Positions 1 to 9,935 of a DNA stretch of 43,245 nt are shown in pieces (position 1 is the first letter of the stretch; every line of letters starts with the position of its first letter). The DNA is from a bacterium (lineage in GTDB: Bacteria > Actinomycetota > Acidimicrobiia > Acidimicrobiales > CATQHL01): contig JAPOVS010000017.1 in NCBI GenBank assembly GCA_026708055.1, positions 1 to 43,245 on the forward strand. The letters are read 5' to 3'. The notes beneath the pieces were generated by a model. The model was not told the origin of the DNA, made no database searches, and saw only the letters and a list, made by a program, of their open reading frames with translations. The position numbers and the translations under genes are program-made.

Positions 1-2
1 CC

Positions 3-533
3 GAGCGCAACCTCTACTACCGCCCCCAGCCCAACACCGCCTTCGTCGTCCCCGACCTCTTCGTGAGCTTCGGCGTGGACCCCGGCGCCCTCGAGTTGGA
101 CTTCAGCTACCGGCTCTGGGACGCCGGCGCGCCGCCCGCCTTCGTCCTGGAGATCGCCTCGGAGAAGACCCACAACAGCGACCTCAACGTCAAGCCCGCC
201 GTGTACCTCGAAGTCGGAGTCGGCGAGTACTGGCGCCTCGACCCCACCGGCGGCGACTACTACACCCCCGCCCTGCAGGGCGACCGCCGCGCCGGCGACG
301 CCTGGGCACCCATCGCAGTGGACCGCGACGGCGACGGCCGCCTCCGCGGGCACAGCGCCGTCCTCGGCCTCGACCTGCACGCTGAACCGCACCGCCTGCG
401 CCTCCGCGACCCGCAGACCGGCCTCTGGCTCCCCGACCACGACGAGACCCGCCGCCAACGCGACGCCACCGAAGCCGAAGTGGCCGCCCTGCGCGCCCGG
501 CTGAACGACCAGACCGGCGACACGGCCCAATAG
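3..533 (+). CDS. Uma2 family (DUF820) putative endonuclease, 5' end cut off
   Basis: The reading frame is open from the left edge of the window to a TAG stop at 531-533, so the N-terminus is missing. The visible protein has the Uma2 core: a strand ending VVPDLF, then FVLEIASEKT, a short helix with a conserved Lys (NVKPAVYLEVGV) and EYWRLDP. Uma2 proteins have a PD-(D/E)xK nuclease-like fold; the Asp of PDLF and the Glu of VLEIAS fit the acidic positions. The C-terminal 35 residues (from about PDHDETRRQRDATEAEV) look like a short coiled coil, which is common in this family. The biological role of most Uma2 proteins is unknown. No partner gene is visible. A GTG at 63 is an internal Val codon rather than the start, because family-like sequence lies before it. 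Confidence 0.75.
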   Translation, partial: ERNLYYRPQPNTAFVVPDLFVSFGVDPGALELDFSYRLWDAGAPPAFVLEIASEKTHNSDLNVKPAVYLEVGVGEYWRLDPTGGDYYTPALQGDRRAGDAWAPIAVDRDGDGRLRGHSAVLGLDLHAEPHRLRLRDPQTGLWLPDHDETRRQRDATEAEVAALRARLNDQTGDTAQ

Positions 534-888
534 CAGCGAACCGCGCGGCCTCTCGACCGCCGGAGCGCGCCCGGACGGCTGCCGCCGTCGGTTTCGCCTT
601 CGCGGCGCGGGCAACGGCCGACGCGTCGCCCGCTGTTCTGGTCCTGGTGTTCGAAACCTGTGACGGCGCCAGAGGAGGCGGCGCTCGAGCCTCGACCCCC
701 AGACGACACGCACCGACCGATGGAACTCAGCCTCCTGTGTGCTGAACGTCTCTCCACGCCCACACACAGGAGCCCGACCCCAACCGGTGGACCCCCGGGA
801 TGGGGAATTTCAGTGGTCAGAAGTGGGGAATTTCAGTGATCGCCGTATCCAAGCCCACCGCCCCACCCCTCAGACACCCACTCCCCGC
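534..888. other. Gene-free interval with an inverted repeat and an IS-end-like direct repeat
   Basis: This interval lies between the convergent Uma2-like gene and hicB. I see no convincing gene. It holds a 10-bp perfect inverted repeat (CTCCTGTGTG at 732-741, CACACAGGAG at 763-772, 21-nt loop), which could act as a terminator or be a remnant of a mobile element. It also holds an 18-bp direct repeat at 801-841, listed separately. Confidence 0.5.
801..841. repeat. Two 18-bp direct repeats, possible IS21-type end remnant
   Basis: TGGGGAATTTCAGTGGTC at 801-818 is repeated at 824-841 with one change (GTGATC), a period of 23 bp. Short repeated TGGGGAATTT-type motifs near the termini are a feature I associate with IS21-family elements, but no istA or istB gene is visible. 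The assignment is by memory of the motif only. Confidence 0.4.
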
Positions 889-1263
889 TCAAATCCGAAG
901 AGCCAGCAATCGGCGCACCGCATGCGCCGACAGGCCGAGCCGGATAGCGAGAGCGGCGTTCGTGACACCCTGCTCTCGCATCGCCGAATAGAGGGCCAGT
1001 TTCGCGGCAACGACAGGCGGAACCGGGATGACTACCTGCCCGTCGTCCGGCGGACTGGGCTCGGGAATGTCCTCGCCGGCCTTGACGTACATCCCGAGAG
1101 CGACCGACAGGCAGTCGTGCGCCAGATCGTAGGTCTCGGTCCACGACCAGCCGCCCGAATTGGCACCGTTGAGATCCGGGAACGTCACCATCCAGGCCTC
1201 CCGCCCGCTGACCCGCGCCTCAGCCCCATCTCGGACGATGCTGCACGGGTAGGCGTACCGCAT
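889..1263 (-). CDS. hicB: HicB-type antitoxin, orphan
   Basis: This 124-aa protein starts MRYAYPCSIVRDG and carries WMVTFPDLNGAN, the strand pattern of the HicB partial RNase H-like fold. A linker follows (GEDIPEPS) and then a C-terminal helix-turn-helix (LAAKLALYSAMREQGVTNAA-LAIRLGLSAHAVRRLL in two pieces). HicB neutralises the HicA mRNA interferase and represses its own operon. No HicA (a 60-80 aa double-stranded RNA-binding fold with a catalytic His) is seen on either side: only 41 bp separate the gene from the AbiEii-like gene upstream. It therefore looks like an orphan antitoxin, or one that acts with a distant partner. It lies at the 3' end of the secA-prfB-toxin/antitoxin series on the same strand. 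Confidence 0.8.
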   Translation of the reverse strand: MRYAYPCSIVRDGAEARVSGREAWMVTFPDLNGANSGGWSWTETYDLAHDCLSVALGMYVKAGEDIPEPSPPDDGQVVIPVPPVVAAKLALYSAMREQGVTNAALAIRLGLSAHAVRRLLALRI

Positions 1264-1304
1264 GACCCAGAACTCCTGTCTGTCGATACGGGTGGCATGC
1301 TAGT

Positions 1305-1982
1305 TCAGGTCCGGGAACTCGGGCCCTGCATGACAGAGCGGACGATTGCGGGGTGGCGGGCGGTGAAGAATCCGACGACGCGATCACGAACGTCCTCGCC
1401 GACCATGCCCCGCAGGATGGGATCGTCCATGACATCGTCGAAATAGCCGAACCCTCTCACGAGTGCATGCACCGAACCGTGGTTGACGGAGAGCCCGTAC
1501 TTCTGCAGATACAGCGCGAACCCTTCCTCGACGGTGATCCCGGCGAGCTGCTCGAGGGACATGACGTCGAAGTAGTCGCGCAGCAGATGGCGGGAGCTGA
1601 TGGCGCGGAATTTCGTAGCCATGATGTCCTGCAGCGACCCGACGGGGATGCCAGCGACAAGCGTGGGCGGGCGTAGTGTCGCCGCGTCGGCACCCCAGAG
1701 AATGTCGATCTTGACGCCGTCGAAGGTTCCGTGGAGGTGTCCTTGGGATTTGCGGGTGAGGCGGAAGTCGCCCCGCGCCTCGAGCGCGGCGTGCAGCGGA
1801 TCCGGGTCGAAGGCGTGGGGCGTGAACAAGTCGAGGTCCTCGCTGCGGCGATGCCTCAGCTGCATCGCCAAGGCGGTTCCGCCCATCAGGACAGTCCCGG
1901 CGGGGACCGTCTCTGCCACAGCGGGCCAGGCTGCGCGTGTGGCTGGCCCGAGTACCTCGGCGAACTCACTCAGTGGGCTCAC
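1305..1982 (-). CDS. AbiEii/AbiGii-type nucleotidyltransferase toxin, copy 1
   Basis: This 225-aa protein has the AbiEii nucleotidyltransferase signature: MGGTALAMQLRHRRSEDLDLF. The GG-T-A loop and the DLD acidic pair, plus a third Asp in VKIDILW, form the expected metal site. The later motif KFRAISSRHLLRDYFDV carries the Lys and Asp typical of the family. AbiEii toxins transfer nucleotides to an RNA target, often a tRNA acceptor stem, and cause growth arrest or abortive infection; the target here is unknown. The GTG start at 1982 overlaps the 3' end of the upstream partner gene by 17 bp, so the two are probably translationally coupled. A paralogue with the same layout lies at 13130-13813; by eye the two proteins are about 55-60% identical. 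Confidence 0.85.
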   Translation of the reverse strand: MSPLSEFAEVLGPATRAAWPAVAETVPAGTVLMGGTALAMQLRHRRSEDLDLFTPHAFDPDPLHAALEARGDFRLTRKSQGHLHGTFDGVKIDILWGADAATLRPPTLVAGIPVGSLQDIMATKFRAISSRHLLRDYFDVMSLEQLAGITVEEGFALYLQKYGLSVNHGSVHALVRGFGYFDDVMDDPILRGMVGEDVRDRVVGFFTARHPAIVRSVMQGPSSRT

Positions 1983-2559
1983 CGCGCTCGCTGAGGGCGT
2001 TACGGATCATGGCCTTGACTTCCGGCGGGATGCACTCCTTGTCGGCGACGCGCTCGAGAGCCTCCCGGGGCAGCGCCTCGAGCGCCCACGCCCACGCGTC
2101 GATGTCGTGGTAGGTGAGAAGGTGTTCGGCGACGAAAGCCGCGTCGCGGGGGAGCTCGATCAGGTCCGGGTCTCCCCACCAGAACAGCTTGGCGAAACGC
2201 TCCGGCAACCTCTCCGGCATCGGGGCACGCGGCAGCTCGGGAAGTTCCACGGTTCGCACAGCGTCGGCCACGCTGAACCAGGCGTCTCCGGCGACGAGAC
2301 GCCAGACGGTCCGCTCCGCTGACGCGGCGGGGGGCACACCCGTCTCGGACTCGGGTGTCACGAGCCCGCGATCTTCAAGATCATCGAGCGCTGAGGCCAC
2401 ATCGGCTGGTGCCAGGGCAGTGACGAACGCGACAGCGCTCACCCCTCTGAGGCCCCGGGGGCGGCGCGAGAGAGCCGCAAGGACGCACATCTCGGTGGAC
2501 GACAGACCAAGCGGCGGTTCGGCGAGACTGGCGACATCGGGCCGTGTCACAGTAGTCAC
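1966..2559 (-). CDS. Winged-helix protein with DUF6922-like C-terminus, putative antitoxin, copy 1
   Basis: This 197-aa protein comes first in the two-gene unit with the AbiEii-like toxin. Residues about 12-70 look like a winged helix (LGLSSTEMCVLAALSRRPRG, then ADVASALDDLEDRGLV). The C-terminal part, FAKLFWWGDPDLIELPRDAA to VKAMIRNAL, resembles DUF6922, a small domain I know as a frequent partner of AbiEii-like toxins; this is recognition by eye, not a search. The expected role is DNA-binding antitoxin and autoregulator. The GTG at 2559 is 11 bp after the prfB stop; a second GTG at 2550 is possible. The frame stays open far upstream through prfB, but that sequence is out of frame with prfB and is not real protein. 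Confidence 0.7.
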   Translation of the reverse strand: MTTVTRPDVASLAEPPLGLSSTEMCVLAALSRRPRGLRGVSAVAFVTALAPADVASALDDLEDRGLVTPESETGVPPAASAERTVWRLVAGDAWFSVADAVRTVELPELPRAPMPERLPERFAKLFWWGDPDLIELPRDAAFVAEHLLTYHDIDAWAWALEALPREALERVADKECIPPEVKAMIRNALSERGEPTE

Positions 2560-2570
2560 TGCCCCGAATT

Positions 2571-3692
2571 CTACTGTCCGGCAGAGACCTCCTGGGAGCG
2601 GCACCAGCGCAGGTAGGCGGCCACGAAATCGTCGATGTCGCCGTCGAGGACCGCCTCGGGGTTGGAGGTGGAGTGCTCGGTGCGCAGGTCCTTCACCATC
2701 TGGTACGGGTAGAGGACGTAGGAGCGGATCTGGCTCCCGAAGCCCATCCGCTGGGCGGCGCCGGCGATCTCGGCCACCTCGTCGGTGCGTTTCTGGCGCT
2801 CGAGATCCAGCAGTTTGGCGGCCAGCATCTGCATGGCGCGCTCCCGGTTCTGGTGCTGGCTGCGCTGCGCCTGGCTGGAGGTGACGAGACCGGTCGGCAG
2901 GTGGGTGATGCGCACCGCCGAGTCGGTGACGTTGACGTGCTGGCCGCCGGCGCCCGAGGAGCGGTAGGTGTCGACCCGCAGCTCCGACTCGTCGATCTCC
3001 ACCTCCTTGGCCATCTCCGGGAAGAAGGGCACGACCTTCACCGATGCGAAGGCCGTCTGGCGCTTGCCCTCCTTGTTGAACGGTGAGATGCGCACCAGCC
3101 GGTGGATGCCGTGCTCGCTGCGCAGCAGCCCGTAGGCGTGGCGCCCCTTGACGCTGAACTCCGCCGAAGTGATCCCCGCCTCCTTGCCCTCGGTCACCGA
3201 CTCCACCTCGAAGCTGAAGCCCCGGCGCTCCGCCCAGCGGCCGTACATGCGCAAAAGCATGGAGGCCCAGTCCTGGGAGTCTGTGCCGCCCTCGCCGGAC
3301 TGGATGCTGCATACGGCGTCGCGCTCGTCGTAGCTGCCGGCCAGCAGCGCACGCAATTCGAGGGCGTCGAAATCGGTCCGCAGGGAGTCCACGGACTCGG
3401 CGATCTCCGCCAGCACCGAGTCGTCGTCCAGCTCGGTGGCCAGCTGCCACAGCGTGTCGGCGTCCTCGAGACGCGCCTGCAGCCGCTCGAAGCTCTCGAT
3501 GTCGTCGTTCACCGCCGCCAGATCCTGGGCAACCCGGCGCGCCCGCTCGGGGTCGTCCCAGAGTTCGGGGCGGGCCGCCTCGATCTCCAGAGCCGGTCGC
3601 CGGGCGCGCAGGCCGGCGATGCCCAGGTAATGCTCGGACTGCTCCAGGCGCCGGCTCAGTTCGGCCAGATCATCGCTGAAGTCCTCGTTCAC
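2571..3692 (-). CDS. prfB: Peptide chain release factor 2
   Basis: RF2 releases the finished peptide at UGA and UAA stop codons. The 373-aa length fits the family. The stop-codon recognition tripeptide SPF is at residues 203-205, which distinguishes RF2 from RF1 (PxT), and the catalytic GGQ is at 249-251. The GTG at 3692 (protein MNEDFSDDLAELSRRLEQSE) gives the normal N-terminal length. There is no internal in-frame UGA near codon 25, so the programmed +1 frameshift known from enterobacterial prfB is absent. The gene follows secA on the same strand with 76 bp between. In many actinobacteria ftsE, ftsX and smpB come next; here a toxin-antitoxin-like pair follows instead. Confidence 0.95.
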   Translation of the reverse strand: MNEDFSDDLAELSRRLEQSEHYLGIAGLRARRPALEIEAARPELWDDPERARRVAQDLAAVNDDIESFERLQARLEDADTLWQLATELDDDSVLAEIAESVDSLRTDFDALELRALLAGSYDERDAVCSIQSGEGGTDSQDWASMLLRMYGRWAERRGFSFEVESVTEGKEAGITSAEFSVKGRHAYGLLRSEHGIHRLVRISPFNKEGKRQTAFASVKVVPFFPEMAKEVEIDESELRVDTYRSSGAGGQHVNVTDSAVRITHLPTGLVTSSQAQRSQHQNRERAMQMLAAKLLDLERQKRTDEVAEIAGAAQRMGFGSQIRSYVLYPYQMVKDLRTEHSTSNPEAVLDGDIDDFVAAYLRWCRSQEVSAGQ

Positions 3693-3768
3693 GGGCGCTC
3701 CGGGGGGACGGGACGGCGGGCGGGGGACGGGATCGCGTTGCCGCGCACTGGCGGCGGCCTCCGGTCGC

Positions 3769-6495
<2,727 letters not shown>

Positions 6496-6508
6496 GTCCG
6501 CGTCGAGT

Positions 6509-7003
6509 CTACGAACCGGTGGGCCCGCTCACCGCGCCGACGGCGACGTCGACGACACGGGCCTCGGCGAGTCGCGCCAGCTCGCCGGGCGCGATCGGGA
6601 AGCAGGCGTCGGGGGTGCCGGCCGCCGCCCACACCTCCTCGAAATCCAGCAGTCGCCGGTCCAGGAAGGTCTCCAGCTTGCGGGCGTGGCCGAAGGGCGG
6701 CACGCCGCCGATGGAGAACCCCGTGGCGTCCGCGACCTCCTCGGCACGGGCCTGGCGGGCATCGCCGGCACCGGCGGCGGCACCCAGGCGTCCGGTGTCG
6801 ACCCTGTCGGCGCCGGAGACCAGCGCCACGACAACCCGGCCACCGGCCACGAACACCAGCGACTTGACGATCTGGGCCAACTCGCAGCCCACCGCCGCGG
6901 CTGCGTCCCGGGCGGTTCGGGTCCCGGTGGGAAAGCGGGTGACACGCAAGTCCACGCCGAGGCCGGCAGCCGCCGCCGCGAACCGGTCGACAGCTCTGCT
7001 CAC
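6509..7003 (-). CDS. YbaK/EbsC family aminoacyl-tRNA deacylase-like protein
   Basis: This 164-aa single-domain protein has the YbaK/ProX editing fold: GCELAQIVKSLVFVAGG with the conserved Lys at about residue 47, and FSIGGVPPFGH near 96-105. Proteins of this family hydrolyse mischarged tRNAs, such as Cys-tRNA(Pro) or Ala-tRNA(Pro), in trans. Which substrate this one uses cannot be told from sequence alone. The start is GTG at 7003, 9 bp after the ftsK stop, and the gene ends 13 bp before secA, so the three genes are probably co-transcribed. Confidence 0.85.
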   Translation of the reverse strand: MSRAVDRFAAAAAGLGVDLRVTRFPTGTRTARDAAAAVGCELAQIVKSLVFVAGGRVVVALVSGADRVDTGRLGAAAGAGDARQARAEEVADATGFSIGGVPPFGHARKLETFLDRRLLDFEEVWAAAGTPDACFPIAPGELARLAEARVVDVAVGAVSGPTGS

Positions 7004-7012
7004 CGGCTCAGC

Positions 7013-9466
7013 CTACGAACTCCCGCCGTTCCGGTGGGCGGCGGCCTGCTCGGTGGCGAACTCCTGTGGAGTCATGAGCACCTCGCGGGCCTTGGAGCCC
7101 TCTGACGGACCGACCACACCGCGCTGCTCCAACAGATCCATGAGGCGCCCGGCCCGGGCGAACCCCACGCGCAGCTTGCGCTGCAGCATGGAGGTGGAAC
7201 CGAGTTGGCTGTCCACCACCAACTCCATGGCCGCCTCCAGCAACTCGTCGTCGTCGGGGTCGCCGGAGTCGCGGCTGCCCATCAGGGTCGGAGTCGCCAG
7301 ATCCTCCGCGGTGATCGCCTCGGACTCGGGCCGGCGGACGTTCTGGCGGCACCAGACAGCCGTCACGCGACGGACCTCCTCCTCGCTGACCCAGGCCCCC
7401 TGGATGCGCTGGGGCGTCCCCGCGGTGCCGTCCAGCAGCAGCATGTCGCCGTTGCCCACGAGCCGCTCCGCCCCGGCCTGGTCCAGGATGACGCGGCTGT
7501 CGGTGAGGCTCGACACCGACAGCGCCATGCGCGCCGGGATGTTGGCCTTGATGACCCCGGTGATGACGTTCGTGGAGGGTCGCTGCGTGGCGATCACGAG
7601 ATGCACTCCCACGGCACGGGCCATCTGCGCCAGGCGCCAGATGGCGTCCTCCACCTCGCGCGGGGCGACCATCATGAGATCCGACAGCTCGTCCACCACG
7701 ATGACGATGAACGGCAGCCGCTTCAGCGCCTCCTCCTCGTGGTCGCCCGCAGCTTCGCCACCACCGGCGGCCAGCGACGCCTCGTACATCTCGTTGTAGC
7801 CGGTGATGTCGCGGCAGCCCACCCGGGACAGCAACTCGTAGCGGCGCTCCATTTCCCGCACCGCCCAGCCGAGGGCGTTGGCGGCCTTCTTCGGATCGAT
7901 CACGGGCTGGGTCAGCAGGTGCGGCACGTTGGCGTACTGCCGCATCTCCACCATCTTGGGATCCACCAGGATCAGCCGCACCTGCTCGGGCGTGCAGCGC
8001 ATCAGGATCGTGGTGATGATGGAGTTGAGGCTGGACGACTTGCCCGATCCGGTTGCGCCGGCGATGAGGATGTGCGGCATCCGCCCCAGGTTGACCATGA
8101 CGGCCTGCCCGGTGATGTCGCGCCCGAGGGCCACGTCGAGGGGATGGGAGGCGGCCGCCGCATCATCCGAGGCCAGGATGTCACCCAGGGTCACCGCGTG
8201 GCGCGCCGGGTTGGGAACCTCCACACCGATGGCCTGCCGGCCGGGAATCGGAGCGAGAATGCGCACCTCGGCCGAGGCCAGGGCATAGGCGATGTCGCGG
8301 GACAGCGCGGTGATCCTGGCCACCTTCACCCCCTCGGCCAGAACCAGCTCGTAGCGGCTGACCGTCGGGCCCACCACCACGTCGGCGAGCGTCGCCTCCA
8401 CGCCGTGGGCGGCGAGCGCCGCCTCCAGCGCCCGCCCGCGCTCGCTGATGAGGCGGCCATCCACCTCCTGGGCGGGCGTCCGCTTCAGGATCCCCAGGTT
8501 GGGGCGCCGCCACTGGCCGCTGTCATCCCCGGCCGCTGCCACCTGAGCGGCCGGCGACTCCGCCTGCCGCCCCCGCCGGCGGGATCCGGGGGCGCCTTCG
8601 GGGGATGGGGGCGCCTGCTCCGCCGGCCGCGGACCGCCCGACAGGGGCGCGGCGGCGGGTATCACCACCGGCGGCTGCCCAGCGGCGCCAGGAGGCAACT
8701 CCCCGGAGGTGGTCTCCCCCTCCGGGACCGGACCCTCAGCCGCGCCGGCACCTTCCGCGGGCTCCTCGTCCTCACCCTCCGAGCGCCGGTCGGACACCAC
8801 GAGGCGGACCACAGCAGCCAGACTCAGTCCCACCCGGCGCAGCACCCACCAGATCCCGCGCCCCACGGTGCCGAGCGACATGCCGCTGAGGGCCAGCCAC
8901 CCCAGCAGACCAACCGCCACCAGCACGACCACCGCGCCGGCAACCCCGGCCAGCAGGGCGAGGGCACCGCCGGAGGCGAAGCCCACGTAACCGCCGGCAC
9001 CCTCGAAGTCCACCAGGCCGTCGCCCCAGGTCGGACGGCCGGCGGCGAGGTGGAGGATGCCGGCGAGCGCCGTCATCACCAGGCCGCCGCCCAGGATGCG
9101 CACCGAGGGTTGCCGGTCACCATCGGTCTCGGTGGGTTCGCGGGAACGGCCGATGATCAGCAGCACGCCCACCGCGGCCAGCGCCGGCGGCACCAGCAGT
9201 CGCCCCCAGCCCACGGTCACGCCCGCGGCGCGCCGGAATGCCGCCCCGACGAGCCCGCCGAAGTCGCCGTAGACACCCAGGGCGCTCAGCAGGGCCAGCA
9301 CGAAGGCCAGAAGCGCCCAGATCTCCGCTCGATACGCCCGGTAGAAGCCGGCGAGGGCCGACGGCTCCTCGGGTGGCGTACCGCCGGCGCCCGAGCGACG
9401 CGCCGGCGGCTTCGAGCCTGCTGCGGGCGCGCTTAAACGGCTGGCTGCCGGAGCGGACTTTGCCAT
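7013..9466 (-). CDS. ftsK: FtsK/SpoIIIE DNA translocase
   Basis: FtsK-type proteins sit at the division septum and pump chromosomal DNA, clearing the closing septum and aligning dif sites. The 817-aa protein has about four hydrophobic segments in its first 200 residues, then a Pro/Glu/Gly-rich linker, an alpha-beta motor with Walker A AGATGSGKSSS near residue 470, a Walker B region VIVVDELSDLMM, and ATQRPSTNVITG. A C-terminal winged-helix gamma domain (STSMLQRKLRVGFARAGRLM) would read orienting DNA sequences. I chose ATG 9466 (MAKSAPAAS) over the longer GTG start because it is a conventional Met start; the extra ten residues add no recognisable feature. The protein is on the short side for FtsK and matches the SpoIIIE/actinobacterial form. 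Confidence 0.93.
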   Translation of the reverse strand: MAKSAPAASRLSAPAAGSKPPARRSGAGGTPPEEPSALAGFYRAYRAEIWALLAFVLALLSALGVYGDFGGLVGAAFRRAAGVTVGWGRLLVPPALAAVGVLLIIGRSREPTETDGDRQPSVRILGGGLVMTALAGILHLAAGRPTWGDGLVDFEGAGGYVGFASGGALALLAGVAGAVVVLVAVGLLGWLALSGMSLGTVGRGIWWVLRRVGLSLAAVVRLVVSDRRSEGEDEEPAEGAGAAEGPVPEGETTSGELPPGAAGQPPVVIPAAAPLSGGPRPAEQAPPSPEGAPGSRRRGRQAESPAAQVAAAGDDSGQWRRPNLGILKRTPAQEVDGRLISERGRALEAALAAHGVEATLADVVVGPTVSRYELVLAEGVKVARITALSRDIAYALASAEVRILAPIPGRQAIGVEVPNPARHAVTLGDILASDDAAAASHPLDVALGRDITGQAVMVNLGRMPHILIAGATGSGKSSSLNSIITTILMRCTPEQVRLILVDPKMVEMRQYANVPHLLTQPVIDPKKAANALGWAVREMERRYELLSRVGCRDITGYNEMYEASLAAGGGEAAGDHEEEALKRLPFIVIVVDELSDLMMVAPREVEDAIWRLAQMARAVGVHLVIATQRPSTNVITGVIKANIPARMALSVSSLTDSRVILDQAGAERLVGNGDMLLLDGTAGTPQRIQGAWVSEEEVRRVTAVWCRQNVRRPESEAITAEDLATPTLMGSRDSGDPDDDELLEAAMELVVDSQLGSTSMLQRKLRVGFARAGRLMDLLEQRGVVGPSEGSKAREVLMTPQEFATEQAAAHRNGGSS

Positions 9467-9559
9467 CGTTGGCAACACTAGCACCGCGGGCCACACCAGC
9501 CCCGCGGCGGGCCGGTGGTGCAGGGTCGGATCGTCCCCGGCACCGGCCGGGGCGTCAGG

Positions 9560-9853
9560 TCAGTACTCGAACTGCACCGCGGCCCGCGCCTCGAGGATGG
9601 GACGCACCCTCGAGGCGATGAACGCCTGGTGGCCGCCGTCGTCGCGGTAGGAGACGAATCCCGCTTCGTCGTCGAAGTCCACCGTGACAGCGAAGTCGTG
9701 GTTGCCGGCATTGATACCGGCGTCGCCACCGTGGGCGAAGCCCCGCACAGCCTCGTGCGTCTCGAGCAGCTCCACGAGGCCCTCGAGAAACGCCGCCCGC
9801 TTGGCGTCGTCTACTTCGTCGTTCCACTTGAACAGCACGCAATGGCGGATCAT
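9560..9853 (-). CDS. Dabb family (stress-responsive A/B barrel) protein
   Basis: This 97-aa protein begins MIRHCVLFKWNDEVDDAKR, the standard N-terminus of the Dabb dimeric alpha/beta barrel family, with the conserved His and the FKW strand. The middle, NHDFAVTVDFDDEAGFVSY, and the Dabb-like 'HQAFIASRV' near the end agree. Some members are small-molecule enzymes such as polyketide cyclases; most are of unknown function. It is upstream of ftsK on the same strand (93 bp gap) and 82 bp from the divergent amidohydrolase gene, so the interval 9854-9935 should hold promoters for both. Confidence 0.85.
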   Translation of the reverse strand: MIRHCVLFKWNDEVDDAKRAAFLEGLVELLETHEAVRGFAHGGDAGINAGNHDFAVTVDFDDEAGFVSYRDDGGHQAFIASRVRPILEARAAVQFEY

Positions 9854-9935
9854 GGCCGCTCCTTCGGTCGGGGCCGGAATTCCCCGCGAGGATAAGCTGA
9901 TCCGGCCCCGACCGCCGTATGGGAGCGACCGCACG

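Noticed and set aside
2560-3450. Extension of the winged-helix antitoxin frame into prfB
   Set aside because: The frame is open, but its sequence over prfB is Arg/Gly/Ala-rich noise; recognisable protein starts only near 2559.
2571-3692. Programmed frameshift in prfB
   Set aside because: The gene is continuous from the GTG to the stop and has no internal UGA with a slippery codon near the start.
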